Shown here piece by piece: positions 54,445 through 63,864 of a DNA stretch of 64,000 bases. Positions within the stretch are counted from its first letter, which is position 1. The number at the start of each line of letters is the position of its first letter. Origin of the DNA: Scenedesmus sp. ARA3 (lineage: Eukaryota > Chlorophyta > Chlorophyceae > Sphaeropleales > Scenedesmaceae). Position numbers and translations under genes: made by a program. The notes under the pieces were generated by a model. That model ran no database searches and was not told where the DNA came from. It saw only the letters and a list, made by a program, of their open reading frames with translations. The stretch is from positions 81,916 to 145,915 of the forward strand of contig RWJK01001896.1 in NCBI GenBank assembly GCA_004335835.1, given 5' to 3'.

Positions 54445-57400
54445 AGTCAGGCCTTGGCAGGGCATGAAACACCATTGGACCACAGGGCAATGCTGGTTAG
54501 CGCACGGCGCCCCTCACAGTCAATTTGCATTGCATCTGCACATCAAGCTCACCAGCGTGCTGCTGCTGCATGCTAGCACATGTGCGTGGAAACCTCACAA
54601 GACTGCCTGGTTCTCTTCTGCCGGGATGTTGCCTGCTGCGTGCCGCAGGTGCCCAAAATCCTCATGCCAGCACATTGTTGTTCAGTACCAATACTTCCTT
54701 TGATCACTGATAATTTACTGCGTGTTGTGTGGTGGAATCTGCCTGTTGCGTGCCGCAGGTGCCCACCATTCTCGTTGGCTGCCTGCCCACCTACCACCAG
54801 ATAGGCATCGCAGCGCCAGTGCTCATGGCCATCCTGCGCCTGGTGAGGCTCAAGTCCTAGCCAGCTGTGTGCTTCGTGCTCTTTTGTCTTTCTGTTTAGC
54901 AGTGTTTACAGCCCTGTGCAGCTGCATGGCAGCGCCAGTGCTCATGGCCATCCTGCGCCTGGTGAGGCCAGATGCGCAGCTCGCGAAGCGTGCATTACAA
55001 ACAGCAGCACAGCACCATGGCAACACCAGCGCTGTGCAAGTGCAGTGGTCCAACCCTGCATGTTTTGGTGGTTGCTTTCCACTTTCAGCTCTGTCAGATG
55101 CCAGAGACACTGTCGTTGACGACATGTTTATGTGTGCTGCTGCAGGTGCAAGGGCTGGCAGTGGGCGGGGAGGTGTGTGTGAGACTTGAGACATGTGGCG
55201 CAGCTAGTAGCAGCAGCACCAGTTGCTGATTACCCATTGGTTATTGGTTTTTTGGTGTCAGCAGGGCACATGTATGCTCCGTGCAGAGTGCACGAAGCGT
55301 CATTGGTCAGCGCAGGACCCAGCTGTCAACTTGCTCACCCCCCAGACAACTTGCAAAGCTGCTGTCCTGATGCATTCCTATGCGCTGTCGACTTGGATCA
55401 ACTGCTGCCGGTGCATGCTGCTGCTGCTGCTGCTGCTGCTGCCGTGTCCCACAGTTTGGCTCTGCCATTGTCTACTTGTTTGAGACAGCGCCGGCACACC
55501 GCAAGGGCGCCATCGCGTCATTGGGGCAGGCAGCCATCGCGCCAGGGGTAAGTGCTGCTGCATATTTGGGTTTGATGGTGCCCGGTCCGCACGCTGGGCA
55601 GTTCATTGTGTATCTAATGCAAAATTTGTCAGCATGGACAGCAGGCAAGCCAGCAAGCTGCTTTGCTGTTTTGCTGTTCCAGGAACTTCCGCCTGAAACT
55701 GATCAAACGTCTTACCCTGCGCTGCTGCTGTGTACCGTTGCAGATCGCGTTTGGCCTGATCGCATGTTTGGTGGTGATGTACGCTTGCACGCCCGCGCAG
55801 CTGCTGCAGTGGGGCTGGCGCGTGCCGTTCCTGCTGACGGCATTCTTTGCGCCCGTTGCGCTGGTCATGCGCATGCACATGCCAGAGCCACATGAGTTCC
55901 TGGTGTCTAAGCAGGTGAGTAGCGCTGACACAATGTTTTGGCAACGTTGTCTAACTGCCTATTGTTTAACACGTGTTGTGGCAGTTCTGTAGCTTGTGCA
56001 TGCACATGCCAGAGCCACATGACTTCCTGGTGTCTAAGCAGGTAAATTGCATCAGGAACGTATGCGGCCACAAGACTTCACACAGGCACACTAGCAGCAA
56101 TATTTGCACTTACCAGAGCAGGCAGCATGATGTAAAATAGCCACCTGACCTTGCCTCTCCCTCCCCCGACCCCGAATGGCATCTGTGCATCTTGTTGCTG
56201 CCTGCAGCAACTGACGATGCAGCTAGTGGCCAGCAAGGCAGCCAGCAGGGCTGCGGCCAGCTTCACCCGGCAGGCCTCAGCAGCAGCGCGGCACAGTGTC
56301 ACCGCAGCGTCACTAGTGTCACCGGCAGCTAGTGTGCTGAGCAGCCGGCAGCTGTCACGGCGGCTGGAGGCGCTCACTGAGGTGGTGGTGACACCAGAAT
56401 GCGACCAGGACGGCAAGTGTGTGTCTGATGTTGAGTCAGGTGAGGCGACAGTGTTGCGGCAGGGTTACAGTGTATCAAGTGTCGCCAGTGCAGATGACAC
56501 GTGTAGAAACTGGTGTCGCCAGCATATTAGGATGTCACCGGCACAGTGTCACCGCAGCGTCACCGGCAGGCAGTGTGTTGAGCAGCCGGCAGTTGTCGCG
56601 GCGGCTGGAGGCGCTCACTGAGGTGGTGGTGACAACAGAAGACCAGAAGGACAGCAAATGCGCGCCTGATGTTGAGTCAGGTGAGGCGACGCCATAGAGG
56701 CAGGGTTTCAGTAGCATGTAGCGAGCGGATGACACCAACAGAAACTGGGGTGTCACCGGCATGATAGGGTGTCACCGGTCAGCGTCACCGCAGCACCACC
56801 CGGCGTGCAGCGTGCTGAGCAGCCGGCAGCTCTCGCGGCTGCTGACTGAGGTGATTGTGACACCCGAGGAGGACCAGCAGGACAGCAAGCGCATGTCTGA
56901 TGTTGGGTAAGGTGAGGCACGTTCTGCAGTAAGCACGCCTTTGCCAAAGCCACGCGGCTCTGCTTGATGCGTCAAGGGTAGCGGCAATGGCATGCAGCAT
57001 GAGGATTTTCTGGCCGTCTTCGCGACCGTCTTCACATTTATGTGCACTGTGTCACGTGTCTGCGCAGGTACTGCTGCAGCAGCCAAGAGCGCAACGAACA
57101 CTGCAAGCCTGCAGGAGCAGTGCAAGGCTGCCCAGCGCCATTGCAGCAGCAGCGCTGGTGCTGGCAACGGCAATGGCAGCCTATCTGGGATGCGGTCGCT
57201 GTCGCTGACAAAAGCAGCAGCACCCGGATCATACATCCAGTCGACAGGTGTGCATGTGTGGCTATGCAGCGTCAAGTTAGAGTGTGGTTGACAGCTGGCT
57301 TGTGCAACGTTCAATTGTTCAGCATGCACGCACCCCGCTTGTTACTGTGATTGCACCTGCTGGGCCGGTTGTGCACATGCTAGCACCCTTGCGTTCACCA

Positions 57401-59931
57401 TTGTAAGCGTTCAGTGCACCTGCCAGCTTGCGTCCTCCTCCGCACCTCCTCATTTATTACATCGTGCTGCCACGCTCTGCTGCACTGCTGCTGCCTGCAG
57501 AGGTGCTGCTGCACGTGCCGCAATCCTTCACTGGAGCAGCGCCCGCAAAGCAGGCGCAGCACACACAGCAGGATACGCAGCACACATCTGACTTGGATAC
57601 AGCAGTGTTGAGCTGTGAGGAGGCTTATGCAGCAGAGCTGCAGCACCAAGCTGCAATCATAAAGCACCACGTGCCGTTGCTGGTGTTGGCGCGCAGTCAC
57701 TGGCGGCAGGTGCTGCTGCTGTTCTGCTTTGAGGCGTGCTACGGCGCTACTTTCTACACCTTCTTTTCATGGTGAGAGGAGTTTGGATTTTGTTTATTGT
57801 ACGGGGACGGACCTCGATGCAACACAGCTGCAAGCTTCATGCGCTTGTTATGCAGCAGTACTGCGTACGGTGTGTCCGTGGCACACCAACGACATGTCCC
57901 ACATTCTGTGCAATTCAGTATGGTCTGTCTATCTTGCTGCGTCCTGCAGGCTGCCCAACTACATGCGCGCCACATCCCACCTGCCGCCCCAGGACACACC
58001 GTTCCCAATGTCATTTTGCACTTGGGAGTAACCCAAAACGATGCTTCTGCTGTGCTTTGCAGGCTGCCCAACTACATGCGTGTCATCAGCCACCTGCCTC
58101 CCCAGGACACGCTGTGGCCCATCCTGGCGGCCATGGTGCTGTTGCCTTATTGCAAATCAAACTAACGCCAGTTGTTTGCTGCTGTTTTTCTGCAGGCTGC
58201 CCAACTACATGCGTGCCATCAGCCACCTGCCTCCCCAAGACATGCCATTCTCAACACTAAGTCAACCTGCACTTCAAAGTGACCTCAAGATCATGTTCTC
58301 TGCTGCTGAATGTTCGCAGGCTGCCGAACTACATGCGTGCCATCAGCCACCTGCCTCCACAAGACACGCTGTGGCCCATCCTGGCGGCCATGGTGCTGTT
58401 TGCGGGCGCAGTGGTGGCCACAGGGCACTTCATCTGCGACGGCACAACACCCAAAGGTAAGGCAGGGTGCAGCAGCATGCGCTACAGGGAAGCAGGCCGT
58501 TTGCTGTTGTAGCATCTTGTAACAGTAGCTACTGCAGCTCAGCTGCATGTATAATCGGCATGCATTGTGTACCTGCCTCACCCGCACATCAGCTGCCGCT
58601 GTGCACTGTTTGCTGCTGCAGTGTGGGCAATGGTGGGCCTCACAGCCGTCGGCGCAGCCATCTGCACCCCGCTGCTGCTGTGGTGCTCCACCGGCTCGCT
58701 GCCACCGGCATCCACCACCACTTACACACCTGCTTCTGCTGTTTGCTGCTGCTGCTGCAGTGTGGGCTATGGTTGGCTTGACCGCCGTGGGTGCAGCCAT
58801 CTGCACACCGCTGCTGCTGTGGTGTGCCACCGGCTCTGTAGCAGCCACCTGGGTAGCCCCCATGCTGGTGTGTGGGCTGCTGTGCGGCTCCATGGGCGGC
58901 CTGCTGACGAGCATTGGGCCACAGGTGTTTCCAGCTGGAGTGCGGGTGAGCGCTTGTGGCCTGTGCCGCATACATGCGGCCAATTGGTGCTGCTGGACTG
59001 TTCGTAAAGCTTGGGCGTGGGGCTTTTGGTATGCACCATCAGGTTCTTGGGTGAGTGCTGGTGTGTGTGCTGCTGTGCGGCTCCACAGGGGCCCTGATGA
59101 CCAGCATTGAGCCACAAGTGTTCCCAGCTGGAGTGCGGGTGAGCGGCATGGCAGTGTAGCTTACATAATGTCGGTACATCAGACTGGCGGTGTTGGTCTG
59201 CGGCTCTATGGGAGGCCTCATGGCCAGTGTAGGCTCACAAGTGTTCCCTGCAGGGGTGCGGGTGAGCGGCGCTGCAGCGCGGCTCCAATGATGCACCGGT
59301 AGCTTGCAGCTGTATTGTTACTTGCTGCTGCTACGCCAGATTGCTGCACATGAGCTTTCTGTTCAAGCTGCCTGCCTACAGTGCTGCTGTTGCATGTTTG
59401 TGAATTGTCTGCTTTGATGCTGTTGATGTTTTCACGGGTGTGATGTAGGAGTGCTTTCCGCCTCCTCCTGCAGACGATTGTTTACATTGCGTTACTGTAC
59501 TGCACGTGCTCCACACACAGGCATTGACGTGCTTTTTCCTCCCGTTGCTTACTTTTGCGCTTCAATCTGCATCACCCGCAGACGTCTGGCTACAACCTGG
59601 CCCATATTATGGCCATGAGCAAGTTTGGCGGCCTCAGCCCCATGGCAATCAGCGCACTGGCACTTTCATAACCTTCCTGCACCTCTGCCCGTGTGTATGC
59701 CTGCGCTGCTTGCAGACATCCGGCTACAATCTAGCTCACAACCTTGCCATGAGCATCTTTGGCGGCTTAAGCCCAATGGCCATCAGCGCACTGGCGCTCA
59801 AGCTGCCTCCACCCGCACTGGCGGCCGGCGTGCTGCTGCTGCTGTGGGCGGCGCTGGCGGTGGCTGCTGCTGCACCGCTGGTGCGGCTGGTGCCACGCAT
59901 CAATGCAAGGGAGCCAGCCGGCGGTCTATGA
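53043..59931 (+). CDS. Major facilitator superfamily transporter, metabolite:H+ symporter (ProP/KgtP-like) type
   Basis: Fifteen exons in consistent phase: 53043-53128, 53285-53298, 53597-53679, 53938-53981, 54297-54363, 54759-54842, 55146-55172, 55455-55547, 55744-55914, 56208-56439, 57068-57247, 57501-57771, 58320-58456, 58761-58945, 59716-59931 (629 residues). The N-half has IEWFDFTIYSQL (TM1, with the MHS-typical WFDF), FALGFIARPLGSILFGHLGD with SRGRR (loop 2-3 motif), LVQGLAVGGEFGSAIVYLFE (TM4 motif) and GWRVPFLLTA (TM6). The C-half begins WRQVLLLFCFEACYG and continues LFAGAVVATGHFICDG, VFPAGVRTSGYNLAHNLAMS (TM10-11 signature) and a final Leu/Ala TM. About 210 residues of Ser/Ala/Gln-rich cytosolic loop lie between TM6 and TM7, far longer than in bacterial homologues. 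Bacterial relatives carry proline/betaine, 2-oxoglutarate or shikimate with H+; substrate here is unknown. Exon 2 is 14 nt, exon 7 is 27 nt. Confidence 0.9.
54645..54965 (+). repeat. Ghosts on both sides of MFS exon 6
   Basis: CCGCAGGTGCCCAAAATCCT at 54645-54680 copies the acceptor and start; AGCGCCAGTGCTCATGGCCA…CTGGTGAGG at 54929-54967 copies the end and donor. The intact exon is 54759-54842. Confidence 0.88.
55995..56045 (+). repeat. Ghost of MFS exon 9 end and donor
   Basis: CATGCACATGCCAGAGCCAC…TCTAAGCAGGTAAAT repeats the exon end at 55914 about 125 nt downstream. Confidence 0.88.
56530..56915 (+). repeat. Two ghosts of MFS exon 10 end
   Basis: About 150-nt copies of the exon 10 end (SVTAAS…SVLSSRQLSRRLEALTEV readable) with GTGAGG-type donors lie at 56535-56685 and 56768-56912, in ~235-bp tandem units. 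Confidence 0.9.
57945..58285 (+). repeat. Three ghosts of MFS exon 13 start (LPNYMR)
   Basis: GCAGGCTGCCCAACTACATG copies lie at 57950, 58062 and 58195 before the used exon at 58320, spaced 110-135 nt. The 58062 copy extends about 85 nt (through PQDTLWPILAAMVL) before diverging. Confidence 0.92.
58618..58725 (+). repeat. Ghost of MFS exon 14 start
   Basis: GCAGTGTGGGCAATGGTGGG…ACCGGCTC copies the first ~75 nt of exon 58761-58945. Confidence 0.9.
59055..59275 (+). repeat. Two ghosts of MFS exon 14 end and donor
   Basis: Copies of TGCGGCTCxATGGGxGGCCT…GGxGTGCGGGTGAGCGGC lie at 59065-59145 and 59190-59272. Both keep a perfect GTGAGC donor. Confidence 0.9.
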
Positions 59932-60545
59932 TTTGGCCATGTTGTGGCTGTCAAGCAAAGAACTTCAGTGATCTATGGCAGCTGCTGCTGTGGCGCCGCT
60001 GGTGCGGCTGGTGCCAGAGATCAATGCCAGGGAGCCGGCTGGGGGCATGTGATGTGGGACCCGGTCAGGCTGGTGGCGTCTGTCTTATTGCAAATATCAT
60101 TTTGAACTGTGCCGTGGCTGTGCTGTCTCGCTGGTGCGGCTGGTGCCGCGGATCAATGCATGGGAGCCGGCGGGCGGCCTATGATTTGCCCCTGCTGTGG
60201 CTGTTAGCAAAGTGCAGGGTTACTGCAGTGATCTATGGAAGTTGCTGCTGCTGCGCTGCTGCTGGAGCTGGTGCCCAGAACCAATGCACGGGAGCCAGCA
60301 GGCGGGCTGTCATGCGCTGCTGCAAGCGGCACAGCCTATTGCTGTTGAAGTGACCCACAATGTGTTGTGCTGCTCTGTTACCAGACATGACAGCGTGCGG
60401 ATGGCTAGTTTGTTTGAATGCGCATGGGTGTGCGTGCTGTGTGCGGACTCAGTGTAGGGTGCAATAGTGATGGTTGCTGCTGCCGTGCCCCTGGTGAGGT
60501 TTGTATCCAGCATCAGTGCAAGGGTGCCGTCAGGCAGCTTATGAT
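59570..60545 (+). repeat. Ghosts of MFS last exon: one start copy upstream, four stop-codon copies downstream
   Basis: At 59578-59672 lies a copy of the acceptor and exon start (TSGYNLAHIMAMSKFGGLSPMAIS readable). Downstream of the stop at 59929-59931, copies of the end (PLVRLVPRINAREPAGGL*) lie at 59985-60052, 60125-60183, 60240-60315 and 60470-60543, three of them still ending in TGA in register. Confidence 0.9.
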
Positions 60546-61242
60546 GTCCTAAACAGCCTGTGCATTCCGTCCTTACTCACTGTCCACATTCCCTTTGATG
60601 GTTGGTCTGCTGGTGGCTGCCGTGATGACGTACTGCTCTGACATCGTGTGCATTGTTGCTGCTCTGCCAGATGGCATTGACAGTTGGAAGCTGAATGCGC
60701 CTTATGGGCTGCTGGAGCATTGTTTTGATGGTGTTCGTTGTTATGACAGGTAGAATTAGGTGTACGACTGCCAGCAAAGAAAACACTCTACTTACCTATT
60801 CTTCTCAATAGGCCTCGCTCTATGATGTGAACGCACTGGTGCCTCTTGTTATGGCACTGCTGGCAGTAATGCATGAAATACAGCACCTGACGATGTCTGC
60901 ATCTGCCAAGAAGTGCTTGCTCCTCCTGAGTGCAAGTTGGTTAAATCACAAAAACCTTGGATGTATAGAACGAATTCAGACACCCACCGAGTTGGATGTA
61001 AAACCAGGACTGCCGGCAACAGCAGCACCTGTGCCAAATGCTACCTTGGTTGTGCAGGATGCTTTGTTGGCCACCTCACAACAAACCCACACTCTTCAAC
61101 AAATAGATCAAAGATGCGATCTTGTAGACTACCAGCTGGTCGCCACCGTGACACAGCAGCGCTTTTAATAAACACTGCCGGCCCAGCAGCCTGGCCACAA
61201 CCCTGCAGCAAAATGATAGGCTGCTGCGGTGCTGTTCTACAT
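60546..61242. other. Convergent intergenic region
   Basis: Between the MFS ghosts and the 3' end of the LRR-PGG gene. No gene is recognised. Confidence 0.5.
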
Positions 61243-63864
61243 TCATACCTCACCACTACCCTGCTCAGCACGGCCACCCCGTTTCTTCTGCCTGATTGAG
61301 CAGCTCATGAGCCGCTGCCATGCTGCAATAAACTTGGATTGCAGCCAAGTCAACACAGGTTTGCATACTAGCCACAGTACTGCCCGAAGCCACGCCGGCA
61401 GTGCCTGCTTGCATGCGTGCAGCAGCCCATAACCTATTGCTGACCAGCCCGGAAAGATAGCCACCCAACGCACCACTAACAACCAGAATGCACAGGCTGT
61501 CATGGCTACAGTGACTTGAAATGGAACCCATACATCTCTCACCAGCTCTGCCGGGTATACTGCCAGCACCCCTGCTACCAGCGCTCCCATACCACACCCA
61601 ACCGCAGCTGCCATCAGAGATGAAGCTGTCACCAGCGACAGCCAGATGAGGCCTGCAAACTTTGCAGACTGCACACCAATTGTGCGTGGCATAGAGCATG
61701 CAACCACAAACAGAACCAGTGCCATTGAGAAGCCAAACGATAGTATGTCCAGCATAAAGAAGGCCCGAAGCCAGCCTGCCCTGAGCTGCACCTTGCAGCC
61801 AAGCCCATCGGTGCACGAATCAGGTGCCTGGATGCAGCCCCCATCGATATCCTGGGCGCCCACAGGGCAGGCGCTCTTAGTGACAGGGATGGTGCAGCTG
61901 GCAACTGAGCTGTATGCTTGGCTGCTGCTGCTGCTGCTGCTGCCCTGATCACTGCTGCAGTCTGCATTGCTGTAGGACAGGAACAGCAAGCCATTGTCGT
62001 ATCCGCCTGGCGGCGCTATGGCAGCAGTAAAGGTTGTAGCAGCCAGCAGCACCGCCAGCCATGACAGCCGCTCCAGTGAAGTGACGATGGTGTCCTTGTC
62101 TGTTAGCAGACGCTTCACTGTTGTTTCTGTCCGCAGCCGCTGAACCAGGTCCCGTAGCAGCCGGGGATCTCGCTGCTGCTGGCCAAGCAGGGCATCCCAG
62201 CCCTTCAGTACAACCTTGACACCTGGCATCTGCTCGGCTAGATCAACCAGCTGCTCAGCCAACATGTCTGCTTGGCAACAGTAGGATATGTCCAACAGCT
62301 GCAGGCTGGATGGCATCTGCCTGGGCAGCACCTCCAAGCTGTTGCAGACGTTGATGTCCAGGTGTGTAAGGCCCTTCATGCCATGCATGTACGTAGGCAG
62401 CTGTGAAAGGCTGCTGCAGCGATTCAGACTCACAGTCTTTATGCTGATCAGCTGTGCCAGTGACTGTGGCAGCTGCACAAGGCTGCTGCATCCTGCCAGC
62501 TGCAGCTCTTCCAGGCTGGTCATCTCCAGCAGCTCAGGCAGACAGCCCAGCTGCTTGCATCCTACTAGATGGAACTTCTGCAGCTGCGGTAGCTTAAGTT
62601 GCTCTGGCAGTGCTGTCAAGCTGCTGCATTCTTCAAGGTACATCTCCCGCAATGCTGGCAGCTGCCCAACAGACTTTGGCAGCTGCTGCAGGCGACTGCA
62701 TCCGCTCAAATCCAGTGTCTGCAGGTTAGACAGCTGCCCAATGGAGTGCGGCAGCAGCTGCAGGGTGCTGCACCTGCTCGCGTCCAATGTCTGCAATGCT
62801 GATAGCTCCCCAAGGGAGTCTGGCAGCTGCTGCAGGCTGTGGCAACGACTCACATCTAGTGTCTGCAGGTGCAGCAGGTGCCCGATGGAGCCTGGCAACT
62901 GCTGCAGGCTGTTGCACATACACAGCTTTAAGGTCCTTAAGTTGGACAGCTGCCGAATGAAGTCTGGAAGCCACTGCAGGCTGCTACATCCGCTGATCTC
63001 CAACGTCTGCAGGTTAGACAGCTGCCCAATGGAGTCCGGCAGCAGCTGCAGGCTGCTGCACCAGCTCATGTCTAATGTCTGCAATGCTGATAGCTGCCCA
63101 ATGGAGCCTGGCAGCTGCCGCATGCAGCTGCACACGTTCACTCGCAATGTGTGCAGGTTGAAAAGCTGTCCAATGGACTCTGGCAGCTCCTGCAGGCTGG
63201 GGCACCCACCTGCATGCAACGTCTGCAAGCTTGTTAGCTGCCCAATGGCCTGTGGAAGGTGCTGCAGGCTGTCGCACGCGCTGACATTTAATGCCTGCAA
63301 TGCTGACAGCTGCCCAATGGCATCTGGCAGCTGCCGCAGGCTGCTGCACCACCTTAACTTTAATTTTTGCAATGCTGTCAGCTGGCCAATGGAGTCCGGC
63401 AGCTGCTGCAGGCTTTCGCATACGCTCACATCCAATGTCTGCAATGCTTTGAGTCCGCCAATGGTGTCGGGTAGCTGCTGCAGGGTGCTGCACCAGGTTA
63501 CGTTCAACGTCTGCAATGCTGATAGCTGCCCAATGCCGTCCGGCAACTGCTGCAGGCTGCTGCACTTCGTCACATCCAGGGTCTGCAGCTTTGACAGCAG
63601 CCGAATGGTGTCTGGAATGCTTTTCAGCGAACGACACCTTGAGATTATCAGTGTCTGCAGACAATCCAGCTGTCCCAGCTGTTCTGGCAGCGCTGACAGT
63701 CTTAAGCTGCAGGATACTTCAAGCTTCAGCAGGCGCACTTGCCTGTACACCTGCTGTGGAACTTCACTGCAGCTGCTGATCTCAATGCACTCCCAATCAG
63801 TGCGCCCGTCCAGCAGGCTGACTTCCTCGTCCTGCTGGCAGCATGAGCAGGTGCAACAAACAGA
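61243..63864 (-). CDS. Leucine-rich-repeat protein with C-terminal PGG-type membrane domain (5' end missing)
   Basis: One long open exon on the minus strand: stop at 61243, open up to about 63864 (in-frame TGA just beyond) with no ATG in its first 450 codons, so it starts at an acceptor near 63840 and the 5' exons lie outside or at the edge of the window. It encodes DWECIEISSCSEVPQQVYRQ, then about 20 LRRs of 24 residues (consensus LQTLDVSxCSSLQQLPDSIG-QLSA), a ~60-residue linker, and a membrane part: SLERLSWLAVLLAATTFTAA then IAPPGGY, a Cys-bearing loop, FFMLDILSFGFSMALVLFVV, and two further TMs, ending in a basic tail. xxLxAATTFTAAxxPPGGY with a following FFxxDxxSFxxS segment is the PGG domain, which in land plants normally follows ankyrin repeats (ACD6-like). 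Likely a membrane-bound LRR protein with cytosolic LRRs; partner unknown. Confidence 0.85.
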   Translation of the reverse strand, partial: SVCCTCSCCQQDEEVSLLDGRTDWECIEISSCSEVPQQVYRQVRLLKLEVSCSLRLSALPEQLGQLDCLQTLIISRCRSLKSIPDTIRLLSKLQTLDVTKCSSLQQLPDGIGQLSALQTLNVTWCSTLQQLPDTIGGLKALQTLDVSVCESLQQLPDSIGQLTALQKLKLRWCSSLRQLPDAIGQLSALQALNVSACDSLQHLPQAIGQLTSLQTLHAGGCPSLQELPESIGQLFNLHTLRVNVCSCMRQLPGSIGQLSALQTLDMSWCSSLQLLPDSIGQLSNLQTLEISGCSSLQWLPDFIRQLSNLRTLKLCMCNSLQQLPGSIGHLLHLQTLDVSRCHSLQQLPDSLGELSALQTLDASRCSTLQLLPHSIGQLSNLQTLDLSGCSRLQQLPKSVGQLPALREMYLEECSSLTALPEQLKLPQLQKFHLVGCKQLGCLPELLEMTSLEELQLAGCSSLVQLPQSLAQLISIKTVSLNRCSSLSQLPTYMHGMKGLTHLDINVCNSLEVLPRQMPSSLQLLDISYCCQADMLAEQLVDLAEQMPGVKVVLKGWDALLGQQQRDPRLLRDLVQRLRTETTVKRLLTDKDTIVTSLERLSWLAVLLAATTFTAAIAPPGGYDNGLLFLSYSNADCSSDQGSSSSSSSQAYSSVASCTIPVTKSACPVGAQDIDGGCIQAPDSCTDGLGCKVQLRAGWLRAFFMLDILSFGFSMALVLFVVACSMPRTIGVQSAKFAGLIWLSLVTASSLMAAAVGCGMGALVAGVLAVYPAELVRDVWVPFQVTVAMTACAFWLLVVRWVAIFPGWSAIGYGLLHACKQALPAWLRAVLWLVCKPVLTWLQSKFIAAWQRLMSCSIRQKKRGGRAEQGSGEV

